In this document: positions 47,465-57,589 of the stretch, one piece after another
Numbering within the stretch: the stretch's first letter is position 1
How the letters are laid out: each line of letters starts with the position of its first letter
Position numbers and translations under genes: made by a program
Source: Erodium maritimum
Taxonomy: Eukaryota; Streptophyta; Magnoliopsida; Geraniales; Geraniaceae
Length of the DNA stretch: 64,000 nt
Reading direction: 5' to 3'
Assembly: GCA_963921825.1 (NCBI GenBank)
Contig: OY997589.1
Location: forward strand, 78,786,523-78,850,522
The notes under the pieces: generated by a model
Database searches by the model: none
What the model was told of the DNA's origin: nothing
The model's input: only the letters and a program-made list of their open reading frames with translations

Positions 47465-48415
47465 ATGGCTACTATCTCACTGTGTGGCATACTTGATGCT
47501 AACAAATTGTCTAGTAACAATTTTGATGACTGGTACCGGAACTTGAGAATTGTTCTCATGCATGAAAAACTTATCGATGTGATCGATAACCCCATGATGG
47601 AAGCTCCCGTTGAGGGGGTGACTGATGTAGTTGCATTAGATGCATATTCGAAGTACCAGGAACGAAGTACTACTACTCAGTGCATCATTTTGGCTTCCAT
47701 GACTCCTGATCTTCAAAGGCAACATGAGACTATGAATCCACCACAGACCATAGAGCATCTTAAGAAGATGTATGAGTCTCAAAGTAGGACTGCAAGATAT
47801 CAGATATCTAAGTCCTTGTTCAAATCTGAACTGAAACCCAAGGAACCAGTTCGCACCCATGTTCTAAAGATGATTGATCTTGTAGAACGGCTTGAGAAGC
47901 AAGGCTGCACACTTGGTAAGGAATTATCGCAAGATTTGATCTTGCAATCTCTTGATGACACTTTTTCACCGTTCATTGTTAATTATAACATGAACAAGAT
48001 GGATTGTGATCTTCATGAATTACGCAATTTGTTGATCGATTTTGAGAATCAAATCACATCTGGGAAGGTGAAAGTGTCGGGATCTGTGAATCTGATCGGT
48101 AGCTCTTCTAAGGGCAAGTGGAAAAATGTGAGAAAATCTAAGAAAAATCCACTTGGGGCAAAGAATTATGTTTTGAACAAATTCAAGAAAAAGAAGTTGA
48201 GCACTGGTCAGGAGGATGCTGAATGTTTCTTCTGCAAGAAGAAAGGACATTGGAGGAGGAATTGTCAAGAGTATTTGGCTACTCTGAAGGACAAGAAACA
48301 AGGTAAGGCATTAATGAAAAATGTTTTCATGATTTCTTTGACATCTATTGATGCTTCGAAATGGTATTGGATACCGGAAGTGGTTTTAACATCTGCAATA
48401 TGTTGTAGGGGCTAA
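47465..48415 (+). CDS. gag: Copia Gag protein
   Basis: 316 residues from ATG 47465, open to the stop at 48413-48415. The N-terminal part has LDANKLSSNNFDDWYRNLRI, the usual Copia gag start, then a helical UBN2-type region, a basic stretch (about 220-250) and a zinc knuckle CFFCKKKGHWRRNC at about 258-271. The normal frame continues into protease, but a shift near 48360 puts VLDTGSG in another frame, so the C-terminus here is artificial. Gag forms the particle and binds RNA. Confidence 0.85.
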   Translation: MATISLCGILDANKLSSNNFDDWYRNLRIVLMHEKLIDVIDNPMMEAPVEGVTDVVALDAYSKYQERSTTTQCIILASMTPDLQRQHETMNPPQTIEHLKKMYESQSRTARYQISKSLFKSELKPKEPVRTHVLKMIDLVERLEKQGCTLGKELSQDLILQSLDDTFSPFIVNYNMNKMDCDLHELRNLLIDFENQITSGKVKVSGSVNLIGSSSKGKWKNVRKSKKNPLGAKNYVLNKFKKKKLSTGQEDAECFFCKKKGHWRRNCQEYLATLKDKKQGKALMKNVFMISLTSIDASKWYWIPEVVLTSAICCRG

Positions 48416-48510
48416 AAATCAATAGGAAGTTGAAGAAATGAGAGGTCAACATACAAGTTGGAAATAAAGCAAGTGTTGCTGCCCTAGCTGTAGGGACTAT
48501 AACTCTTGTA
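48360..48510 (+). pseudogene. Copia protease and linker, frameshifted
   Basis: The active-site motif VLDTGSGFNICNML is read one frame off from gag. Two in-frame stops follow (TAG after NML at 48407, and TGA at 48440), each explained by a single C-to-T change in CAG and CGA. The frame then joins the integrase ORF. Confidence 0.7.
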
Positions 48511-49614
48511 ATGCCTACTGGAAAGACTTTATTGTTGGAGGATTGTTATTACATTCCTACGTTTCTTTCAAACATAATTTCTGTTTCATATTTGGTTGAA
48601 CATGGATTTCGTTTGGACATTCGTGATAATCATTGTTCTATATTTCATGGTGATGAATTATATGTCGATGTTTACAAACAATATGGTCTTTATGTCTTAC
48701 CTGAATTAGTTACTTGTCCTGCTATGACTATCTCTAGCCAAAAGAGGAAGACAAATAATCAAGTAAATCAAAGTTACCTTTGGCACTGTAGGCTTGGTCA
48801 TATCGGTGAGAAAAGAATAAACAAGTTGCATAAGACGGGGTGTCTTGGGAAATATGATTATGAATCATACGATACTTGTGAATCTTGTCTCATTGAAAAA
48901 ATGACAAAATCTCCTTTTAATGGAACTGGAGAAAGAGCCAGTGAACTTTTGGGACTCATACATAGTGATGTATGTGGACCAATGAAAGTTCAAGCAAAAG
49001 GTGGATATTCTTACTTTATCACCTTCACTGATGATATGTCGAGATATGGTTTCGTATATCTCATGAGACATAAGTCGAAATCTTTTGAAATGTTCAAAAG
49101 GTTTAGAAGTGAAGTTAAGAAACAAACCGGTAAGAATATCAAGGCACTGAGATCTGACCGTGGGGGTGAGTATCTCACAGATGGTTTTATTGATTATTTA
49201 TCACAAGATGGAATCCTATCACAATGGACTCCTCCTGGGACACCGCAACACAACAATGTTTATGAGAGGCGAAATCGTACCTTATTAGATATGGTACGAT
49301 CGATGATGGGGTTCACAGATCTTCCTATCTTCCTATGGGGATATGCTTTAGAAGCTGTTGCATATTTGTTAAATAAGGTTCCCACTAAGGCAGTTGCTGA
49401 AACACCATATGAGATATGGAAAGGACGGAAAGCCAGCCTTAAACATTTAAGGGTTTGGGGTTGTCCAGCCTATGTTAAGCGACTGCAATCAGACAAGCTT
49501 GAGGCTAAGTCTACCAAATGCAGATTTGTTGGTTATCCCAAGGAGACTATGGGATACTATTTCTACCATCATCTGAACACAAAGTGTTTGTGGCTAGGAA
49601 CGCGACCTTTTTAG
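48511..49614 (+). pseudogene. pol: Copia integrase region of pol
   Basis: It contains the zinc-binding HCRLGHIG...CESC, then the DDE core: IHSDVCGP, LRSDRGGEY and PQHNNVYERRNRTL. These provide the D, D and E of integrase, which inserts the cDNA into the genome. A single-base loss near 49566 (after YYFYH) shifts the frame. The correct frame continues in 49518-49904 (SEHKVFVARNATF, RRSIRERRAPNR), which ends at a TGA. Confidence 0.82.
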
Positions 49615-49973
49615 AAATGGAGTTCCTTGATGCTGGAAAAATTAGAGTAGAAATAGATCCTGATGAAATACAAGATACCAATGAGTCAGCACCGACTCAA
49701 GAGCATGAGATGCATATTGAGCAACCTTTTCTTGATGTCTTACAGTTGCCACCGAGGGTTCCAACCTCAAACGTTGAGGTAAATGATTTGGTAAATGAAC
49801 CAGTTCAGGAACAAGGGCAACAACAGAATCAAGAAGTACAAGAGCCTCCTAGAAGATCAATTAGAGAACGTCGTGCACCAAATAGGATGAATCTATTAGT
49901 GTGAAATAATGAGGATAATCATATTGATGATGACCTTATTACTGAAGACGATCCTAAGTGTTATCAAGAGGCG

Positions 49974-51527
49974 ATGGCTAGTCCAGACCATGAGAAATGG
50001 CTTGCTGCCATGGAATCCGAAATGGAGTCAATGAAAATCAATAAAGTGTGGACTTTAGTTGATGACTCTAATGACTTAAAATCTATTGGGTGTAAATGGG
50101 TTTTTAAGAGAAAGATTGGAGCGGATGGTAAGGTTGAGACCTTTAAAGCCTGTTTGGTTGCTAAGGGTTATAATCAAAAGGAAGGTATTGATTATGAAGA
50201 AACGTTCTCCCCTGTTGCAATGCTCAAATCTGTTCGGATTTTTCTAGCTATTGCTGCATACTATGATTATGAGATTTGGCAAATGGATGTGAAAACGGCT
50301 TTCCTTAATGGTGAGCTCAAGAAGGATGTCTATATGACTCAACCTGAAGGTTTCACATTGTCGTCTGCTCCTAGTAAAGTATGTAAGCTACAACGATCCA
50401 TTTATGGATTAAAACAAGCTTCTCGTAGTTGGAACATTCGTTTTCACACGACAATCGAAAAGTTCAATTTTGTGCGTTGTGAAGAGGAGCCATGTGTGTA
50501 CAAAAAGGTTAGTGGGAGCATAATTATATTCCTATTGTTGTATGTAGATGACATATTGCTACTAGGAAATGATGTGCCAGCCATGCAAGAAACAAAGCTT
50601 TGGCTATCTGAAAACTTCTCCATAAAAGATATGGGAGAAGCAACTTATATTCTTGGAATAAAGGTCTACAGAGATAGATCAAGGAAGTTGCATGGAATCT
50701 CCCAATCTACGTACACTGATACTATCTTAAGGAAGTATCACATGGATAATTCCAAAACGGGTTACTTACCTATTGGAACTGGAGTTTATCTTTCTAGGGA
50801 GGATAGTCCTAAGACCCTAGAGGAAAGAGAACGCATGAATAGAATCCCATATGCTAACGCAGTGGGAGCTATCATGTATACCATGACATGTACAAGACCG
50901 GATGTTGCCTATGCGCTAGGAGTAGCAAGTAGGTACCAAGGGAATTCGGGTGAGGCACATTGGAAAGTTGTCAAAACTATTCTTAAGTACTTGAGAAGAA
51001 CTAAAGACCAATTCCTCATATACGGAGATAATGAGCTTAAATTGTTAGGTCATACCGACGCAAGTTTTGCATCAGATAAAGATGATAGCAAATCTACTTC
51101 TGGTTATGTCTTTACCTTGAATGGTGGAGCAGTGAGTTGGAAGAGTTCCAAACAAGCTACATTAGCTGATTCAGTAACCGAAGCAGAATACATAGCTGCA
51201 TGTGACGCTGCTAAGGAAGTTGAATGGATAAAGAAGTTCTTAACTGATCTTGGTGTGGTTCCTTTAGCAAAGGAAAGTGTTCCTTTATTTTGTGACAATA
51301 CGGGAGCTATTGCACAAGCCAAAGAGCCGAGAGCACATCAGAAATTCAAACACGTTCTTCGGAAGTTTCATCTAATCAGAGAAATAGTTGAACGTGGAGA
51401 CGTTCAAATTCTGAAGATAGAACGAAAAGAGAACGTTGCAGATCCTTTCACTAAAGCACTTGGTTCAAAGAAGTTTGACAAGCATAAGTGGAATATAGGA
51501 TTGAGGTTCATGAATGGTTGGCTTTAG
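49974..51527 (+). CDS. pol: Copia reverse transcriptase and RNase H
   Basis: 517 residues, open throughout. Reverse transcriptase motifs: WTLVD, CKWVFKRKIGADG, QMDVKTAFLNGEL and the catalytic LLYVDDILL. RNase H motifs: TDASFASDKDD, SVTEAEY and FCDNTGAIA, giving the D, E, D set. The last part is HVLRKFHLIREIVERGDV. It copies RNA into DNA. The chosen ATG is internal to the ancestral polyprotein; upstream in-frame sequence (49905-49973) also codes and is cut by the TGA at 49902. Confidence 0.9.
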   Translation: MASPDHEKWLAAMESEMESMKINKVWTLVDDSNDLKSIGCKWVFKRKIGADGKVETFKACLVAKGYNQKEGIDYEETFSPVAMLKSVRIFLAIAAYYDYEIWQMDVKTAFLNGELKKDVYMTQPEGFTLSSAPSKVCKLQRSIYGLKQASRSWNIRFHTTIEKFNFVRCEEEPCVYKKVSGSIIIFLLLYVDDILLLGNDVPAMQETKLWLSENFSIKDMGEATYILGIKVYRDRSRKLHGISQSTYTDTILRKYHMDNSKTGYLPIGTGVYLSREDSPKTLEERERMNRIPYANAVGAIMYTMTCTRPDVAYALGVASRYQGNSGEAHWKVVKTILKYLRRTKDQFLIYGDNELKLLGHTDASFASDKDDSKSTSGYVFTLNGGAVSWKSSKQATLADSVTEAEYIAACDAAKEVEWIKKFLTDLGVVPLAKESVPLFCDNTGAIAQAKEPRAHQKFKHVLRKFHLIREIVERGDVQILKIERKENVADPFTKALGSKKFDKHKWNIGLRFMNGWL

Positions 51528-52650
51528 ATTAAATGTTAATCTTTATGCAACATTATTATTAGCACATTTTTGAACTATGGATTGTGATTAATTGAGATTA
51601 ATGCAATGTTTTATTTTATTGTTATCATATATGAATATTTGTTGATATTGTGATATGATAAGTCCTTGATTAAACTGTCATACTTGTCATCATAATAGGG
51701 ATTATGATAATGAGAGTCAAGTATTATAGAGTTTTATCTAAAAGTGTTCTTGGTCATAGGATCATCCTACTAGGACCACGATGATCCGGATAGACCAATA
51801 TATGTATAATTGTACTCATTGGATGAGTATTAATGGATCTCATTCATTAAGTTATAATATAGATGATGCATATAGTGGATATGATCATTGAACTGGCCAA
51901 ACGTGAGATTTCCAAATGGTTGATTTTACCTATACTGTCAATGTGGAAATTTTCTTAAGGAGAAAATGTATATTTTTTTATCCTTTGACCTGAGATCATC
52001 ATAGTGGTTAATAGAATACTTGTTATACTTTGATACCGAACACCTAGTGTGTACAAAATGCTAGTTGAAAGGTCATTGAGTATAATTGAGTACATATATA
52101 ATCAATGGGGAGTCAAGAGGGGATCCATCAACTCAAGGTAATGAGTTTGAACTCTATATTGTTATGAATCTTATGGTTGGAAAATATCCTTGGCCAAGGC
52201 AGAAGAATGATTTAAGAAATGAGTCTCTTAAAGTCATTCAACAACCAATAACGATCAACATGAAACATAGTGGTTATTTATTAGGGTTTGACAGTCAAAC
52301 CATACCCTAGGATAATCCGGAGTTGGAAAGATGGAAGGAAAACAAATCCATCGTCCTTAAACCAGGTTCGTCTTTATTGGATATTGATATTCACGTTATC
52401 CGGCCGTCGATGAGTGTTGTTAGACGCCAACCTCGATTAGTTGTTAATGAGTTTAATTACTACCGGTTTAGCGTTGAACCTATGTGGTCACACACTTACG
52501 AGTGACATTTGATGTTTAAGATAATTTAATTTATTATGAGATAATTTATTGAAATGATCTAGATGGCATATTTGTTATACCTTTTGCTAACACAGAAGTG
52601 TAATAAATATTGGAGTTCTTGACAGATTGGATCTAGGTCAAGTGGGAGAT
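51528..52650 (+). other. Copia 3' untranslated part
   Basis: Lies between the RNase H stop and the right LTR. No env-like ORF; the two short frames (52086-52310 and 52323-52505) have no domain. It ends in the purine tract GTGGGAGAT. Confidence 0.6.
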
Positions 52651-52990
52651 TGTTGGGTTTGCCCTAGGCCCAATCGGGTTTCAAGCCCAATTGAGTATTG
52701 GACCCAATAATTAAAAGTATATATAGGGATAATAAGGGTTAAGCGATATAATTTTCAGATTATTATCTGCAGCCACTTTTCTCCATAGCCGTCTCAATTG
52801 TTGAAAGCATCAAAGATCGTTACTCGGTGTGGATACACTAGAGGCTTCGTAGTTTCGGAGCTAGATCAATTTCATTCTACAAATCAAGTAAGTGTTTTTA
52901 TTGTTTTAACGATGATTTACATGCAATATATTTATTTTGGATCGAACGATTTAATTCCGCTGCGAACATATGATGTTTTTCGATCCTTCA

Positions 52991-53764
52991 TCTGCCACTC
53001 TATGGATGACTTGTTGCATCAGACTATTGATAGGAAACATGTTGGAAGAATTCTTTAAGGTGGATAACGATACCTATGTTGTTGGGGAAACAACATATGG
53101 ATACGAGTCCACCTAAAGATTGTGCGGTCGTTTGACGTCACCAGTTAGTCATGTTAATGAGAGAAAAGGGACTTCTGGTCGTCGTTGACTTGATGTACAA
53201 AAGACTTTCTAACCATTGTTTCCACTACTCTACCCTCATGAAAGGTATGAGACTCGAGAAGAAGTTGTTTGACACGTCACTTTGAGTCGCACATGCTAAA
53301 TTGAAGAATCTAAACATGGGGAGGGGCTGGAGTCAAGAACCCCCCCGATCAATTCAAGGTTCGTAACGACCAGTGTCTACCTGCAGGTCAGGTATCCTTT
53401 AGACTCGATCTGGGTTAGCACTTATCTTGCTTCGCATGAGAGGTAACATGTAGGGAAACCTCCCAACTCGATAAAGGACCTAGACCCCATGAAATCACTC
53501 GAACGAGTGAAAAACTTGAAGGTTCGAGCCAGGGAGAATAGGTTAATGGGTTGTTGGCCTACTGATAGACGACACCAAGTGGACCGCAAGGGCCCCGACC
53601 CATTGGTGGAGACCAAGCCTCTAGAGGACATCTCCAACAAACAAACGAGGGATGGGAAACACTTTCACCTTTCTCCATGAGCCGTTTCACACCACGTTTA
53701 TGGGGGGAACCCTCATACACGGTCCTTAAGGTGGATCCAAAGTCGCTTTTCCACCACAATACGT
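52991..53764 (+). other. Group II intron-like sequence, probably mitochondrial in origin
   Basis: GAGCCGTTT...ATGGGGGGAACCCTCATACACGGTCC (53679-53725) has the shape of group II intron domain V: arms GAGCCG and CGGTCC, an AC bulge and a GGAA-type tip. It is interrupted by a 12-base insertion that repeats CGTTT. A hairpin GGTGGA...TCCACC with inner AAAG/CTTT follows (about 53730-53757), as domain VI would. Upstream text such as GTGCGGTCGTTTGAC fits the same idea. Plant group II introns of this kind are mitochondrial, so nuclear-transferred organelle DNA is likely. The gene is not identified. Confidence 0.5.
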
Positions 53765-54071
53765 CCCTTTTGGTCAGATCACAATGTATCACCTTATGGG
53801 TATTTAACCTTGTTCTATTTTCTAATATCAAGGTAGCTCTTCTGGTGCCTTCTATCAAATTTTTAGTGCCCATAATTGTGCTAACATTTGCTTCAACCAA
53901 GGTTAAATTAGAGAAATATTTTTATCTCTTAAATTGTGTACGTCGACGCGCAATCAACAATACATAAGTCGCCATCATTTATGCAGATACGTGACCCATA
54001 GTTGGGATCCATATCCTTTCATAAAAAGAAGTATTACATTAGTTTGTAAACTTAGGAAAGAATTACAAAAA

Positions 54072-54073
<2 letters not shown>

Positions 54074-54118
<45 letters not shown>
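54074..54118. repeat. (TA)n microsatellite
   Basis: An uninterrupted run of about 21 TA dinucleotides, within the truncated Copia element. Confidence 0.95.
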
Positions 54119-54119
<1 letters not shown>

Positions 54120-54706
54120 CACATTGACTGAAAGAAGGGGAATACATAACAACACAAGTTCAATCTACATTTTCATCACGGTCCACATTTCCGTCATCGT
54201 CTTTAAAGAAGTCGGAGACTGTAAGCTTGATCGGAGCATCTTCAGGGCTCACATGATCAATGAAATTTGTCTCAGCGACCTTCCCTTTTCCTTTGATCGA
54301 CTCTTGGTATAACTTTACCAAGTGGTTTGGCACACGACATACACGTGACCAATGATCAGCCCTTCCATATCGGTAACGTATGTTTTCGTCATTTCTAGCA
54401 GTCTGGTTATGTGGGCCTTTTCCTTTCTCATATCGGGTCCACTTCTGGTGGTACACCTTATCATCTCTTCTATAAGGTTGGAAATTTTTATGCTCATAGT
54501 CATGACTCCGACCACGTCCACGACTTCGACCTCGACCTCGACCTCTAAAGGGTTCTCGGCCTCGTCTGGGTTCAGAGTTACCATCATATCATGTCACATT
54601 CGCTTCAAGGAATGAAGCACTGCCTACAGGGAGAGTTTGATGGTTCTTCATTAATAATTCATTGTTTTGCTCTGCAACGAGCAAACAAGCAATCAGATCT
54701 GTAAAT

Positions 54707-55207
54707 TTATGAAACTTTTTCTCTCGATATTGCTGCTGCAGGAGCATATTTCAAGGGATAGAACGTGGAGAATGTTTTCTCAAGCATAGATTCTTCAGTT
54801 ATCTTCTCACCACAACTACGAAGCTTGGAAATTTTTTTAAACATGGCCGAACTGTACTCATTTATAGACTTAAAGTCCTGTAACCTGAGGCTAGACCAAT
54901 CATATAGGGCACGAGGGAGAGCTATTGCTTTCATATGCTCAAATCTCTCCTTGAGCTGAGCCCATAAACTAAGGGGGTCTTCGTCAATTATATATTCAAG
55001 TCGTAGGTCCCTATGCATGTGATGACGGATTAATATTGTGGCCGTGACTTTGTTTTTAACTGATTCGTTATTCCCCTCTTTTATGACGTCTCCAAGATTC
55101 TGAGATCTCAAGTAGAGTGTCGTGTCTAGCGCCCATTCATAATAGTTCTTCATGTCTAGTTTAAGGGGTGCATAATTAAGATTCGTCAAGTTATCCATCC
55201 TGAACAT
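54707..55207 (-). pseudogene. gag: Copia gag of the truncated element
   Basis: 166 residues starting at 55207: NLTNLNYAPLKLDMKNYYEW, then TATILIRHHMH, LWAQLKERFEHMKAIALP, SLRLQDFKSINEYSSAMF and EKTFSTFYP. This is a typical Copia gag. The downstream part (54160-54590) is frame-broken and Arg/Gly-type, with the knuckle cysteines partly changed to Y (RYRYGRADHWSRVC). Confidence 0.8.
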
Positions 55208-55847
55208 TGATCAAAATAATTGTATGTCAGGATCATACTCGACTTCAGGTCGTTGGTATTTTATTTTGGAACTTCTGGTCCAATACATATCGGGTCGCTG
55301 GTATTATTTATTTGAAACTTCCGGTCCAAACGTTTTGGTTTCAACGAATCTTAAATTCAAGTATTAACGATAAAATACAAGTATACGGTAAATATCAAAT
55401 TTCTGATGTGAAATATCCAATTTATATTGGCAGTCACAGAGCATACTTATTGAAAACCGTAAATAAACTTATATAAATGAGCATGAATCAGGTATAAACA
55501 AATTAACGATAATATGAAAATTTGATACCTGAACAGTAGAACAGAGCGTTCGTACTGAATAACGAGTTGAGAAAACTTAACGATTTAAACGGAACGGAAT
55601 CGTGCTGATAACGTGTTGTGATTATTTTTCAAACGATCATAATCGAAACTTACTGAATGATCGAGCTTCCCTTACTTTGCTAAAAGATCAAACTTTACTT
55701 AGTAATTTTACTCCTCTTTTTATTTTCGTGTGTCTCTTACATAAACATAAGGGGTAAGTATATATAACCCTATAAAAAAAATGAGTCACAGCTATGTGTT
55801 ACTTATGTAGAGGTGGTGGCCATAAAAACCACACGTACCTCACAACA

Positions 55848-56289
55848 ATTTTATCCATTATTATGTTTTATTTCGTAACAGTACTAGTCTATTTCAAAAC
55901 ATAGCAATATTTGTTTATACTCAAAGTACAATATTTGGTTTTGTAGATATTACAAGGATTCCATCTATAGCAATACAGCATCATGTGCTTTGTGTCCCAT
56001 GAAAGATATTTTGAGGAAGATATTTATGCGCGTCGTGGCATTTAGGTAAATAAATAGGCAAAGGATCGTGCGAATCCATCTGATGGTAATTTGATTTCCT
56101 TCTGTTCCTATCCCATCTGACCCATAGATCACAGTCACATCGAAGCAATAACTCGCACTCATCTTTAAACTTAAGTCGGTCTTTTGGATATGTGTCACTT
56201 AGTCTATAAAATCCTTGTAATTTTAAGTCTCTGATCCTAAATTTCTCTTTACACAGAGAAAACCGTTTTTTTTTTCAAATACTTAGTTA
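55848..56289. other. AT-rich spacer
   Basis: No gene or repeat recognised. The 77-codon minus frame (55965-56198) lacks any known domain. Confidence 0.35.
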
Positions 56290-57440
56290 GTGCCGTCATC
56301 ACCGACGATCATTGTGACCCCGATCATGACGGTTGTCGGTGGGACTCTTCTCCCCTAACGTCCACGCTTATTCATGTTTGATTTTGATGTCGCCCCATGT
56401 CTTCCTCGTCTCTTTACTCCCCCATTCCTCTTCTCCATCGCTTTCTGCTCCTCCAACCCTAACCCCAAACTCCCCTCTCCGGCCCACGCCGAGCTCCAAA
56501 TCTACGGCTTCCCGATTGGCCTCCTCCCCGCCTTTGTCGTGAACTACACCGTCAACCAAGACTAGGGAATCTTCACTGTCGACCTCGGCGGCGCGTGCAA
56601 GTTCCTGCTCCCACCGGATAACTACCTGGACACCTATTCGAAGAAGGTCACCGAGAAGTTCGTACAAGGGGAGATTGCCGAACTCGGTGGGATTCGGGTC
56701 TGGACCTTCTTCAAGTGGTGGTCCATCACCGGGATGCGATCCAGCGGCGAGAATCTGGTGCTCGAGGTCGGGGTGGCGACGGCCGCCCCCTCCCGTCCCC
56801 GACCTTGGCTTGGTGCTCAATGGCCCTACCTTTACCATGCCGGTCAGTTTTGCTGGCACAATCCGGAGTACAGGGATTCGGGGACTTACACGAACCCTAG
56901 GGTTTCTTTTGAACCTTCAGGTTGTTTCATGGCTCCGCTCTTTCGATGGGTTTGGGATCCGGGAGGAGGGGCAATAGGGTGGGGTATGGCTACACGATTG
57001 CTTGGTCGTCCCGAGAGGAGAAAGGAAGAAAATCGTCCTTTTGGAGCACTTAGAGAACCCGGCGAGGGTGGGAAGGTCCAATCGGGGCCTATACCCACAG
57101 ACCCGGGACTGACGGTGCCACGGAGTCCCGGAACAAACACAATCAGAGCACATTTATCAGGCTTGCATTATGGATTTTTCTATTTTAGTTTGGTTTAGTT
57201 AGTTATTATTGTATGCTGGATTATTTACTTTCTGTTTCGTACATTTGAAAGGTCGGTAAGGGGATTTACTGAGTTAACGTCTACGACCACGCGCAAACTA
57301 TTTCTACGAATCCATGAGCGTCGGGTGGACTACGGTCGACCTGGACAAATATCTGGAATCCTAGGCTGTTACGCCCTACCCTGTATGGTTTACGTTTCAC
57401 AATATTACAATACCCCAATTACCCGTTTCAAAAAAAAAGT
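56290..57440 (+). mobile_element. L1-like repeat carrying a DUF538 pseudogene, 3' tail copy 1
   Basis: A GC-rich 5' part with a DUF538 fragment is followed by the shared 3' tail (57240-57430) and an A run (57430-57438). The tail contains GGTCGGTAAGGGGAT, ATCCATGAGCG and TATCTGGAATCC, also found at 59480 and 62018. No reverse transcriptase. It is probably a non-autonomous L1-type copy that picked up a host gene. Confidence 0.5.
56374..56790 (+). pseudogene. DUF538-domain protein pseudogene, intronless
   Basis: One frame reads AELQIYGFPIGLLPAFVVNY, then NQD, stop (56563), then GIFTVDLGGACKFLLPPDNY, YSKKVTEKFVQGEIAELGGI and VWTFFKWWSITGMRSSGENL. This is the DUF538 fold of small, often secreted, plant proteins of unknown function. 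A hydrophobic but degenerate leader precedes it. The coding resemblance fades after about 56790. The missing C-terminal part, the stop and the setting in a poly(A)-tailed repeat all argue for a dead retrocopy. Confidence 0.8.
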
Positions 57441-57589
57441 CGATCTTTTGCATTTTATTTTAAAGATTTTTATTTTATTTTTAAGATCGAATTAACTTTT
57501 TTACTTGCATCATCCAATTAACAATAGTCTGACATACTTAGGGTTAGGGTTGTAAAAACCTTTATTCCTTTTTTTTCTTCAACGACGTT

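Larger units (their letters stand above)
45945..52990 (+). mobile_element. Ty1/Copia retrotransposon with both LTRs
   Basis: LTRs 45945-46318 and 52651-52990 start TGTTGGGTTTGCC and end ATCCTTCA. The flanks TCTGT (45940-45944) and TCTGC (52991-52995) match at four of five bases. A primer-binding site TTGGTATCAGAG follows the left LTR by one base, and AAGTGGGAGAT precedes the right one. The right LTR lacks about 34 bp (after CCACTTTT). Order: leader 46319-47464, gag, protease, integrase, reverse transcriptase/RNase H, then 1.1 kb of non-coding 3' DNA. Stops and frameshifts make it non-autonomous now. Confidence 0.92.
53765..55847 (-). mobile_element. Truncated Copia element, minus strand
   Basis: One LTR (55614-55847, 234 bp) with perfect ends TGTTGTGA/TCACAACA is followed, reading minus, by a primer-binding-site-like ACGTTATCAGCACG (about 55599-55612), gag (54707-55207), a zinc-knuckle region, and the start of pol near 53900 (VEANVSTIMGTKNLIEG). 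Sequence recognisable as Copia stops near 53765, where the group II-like block begins. The other LTR is missing. Confidence 0.78.
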
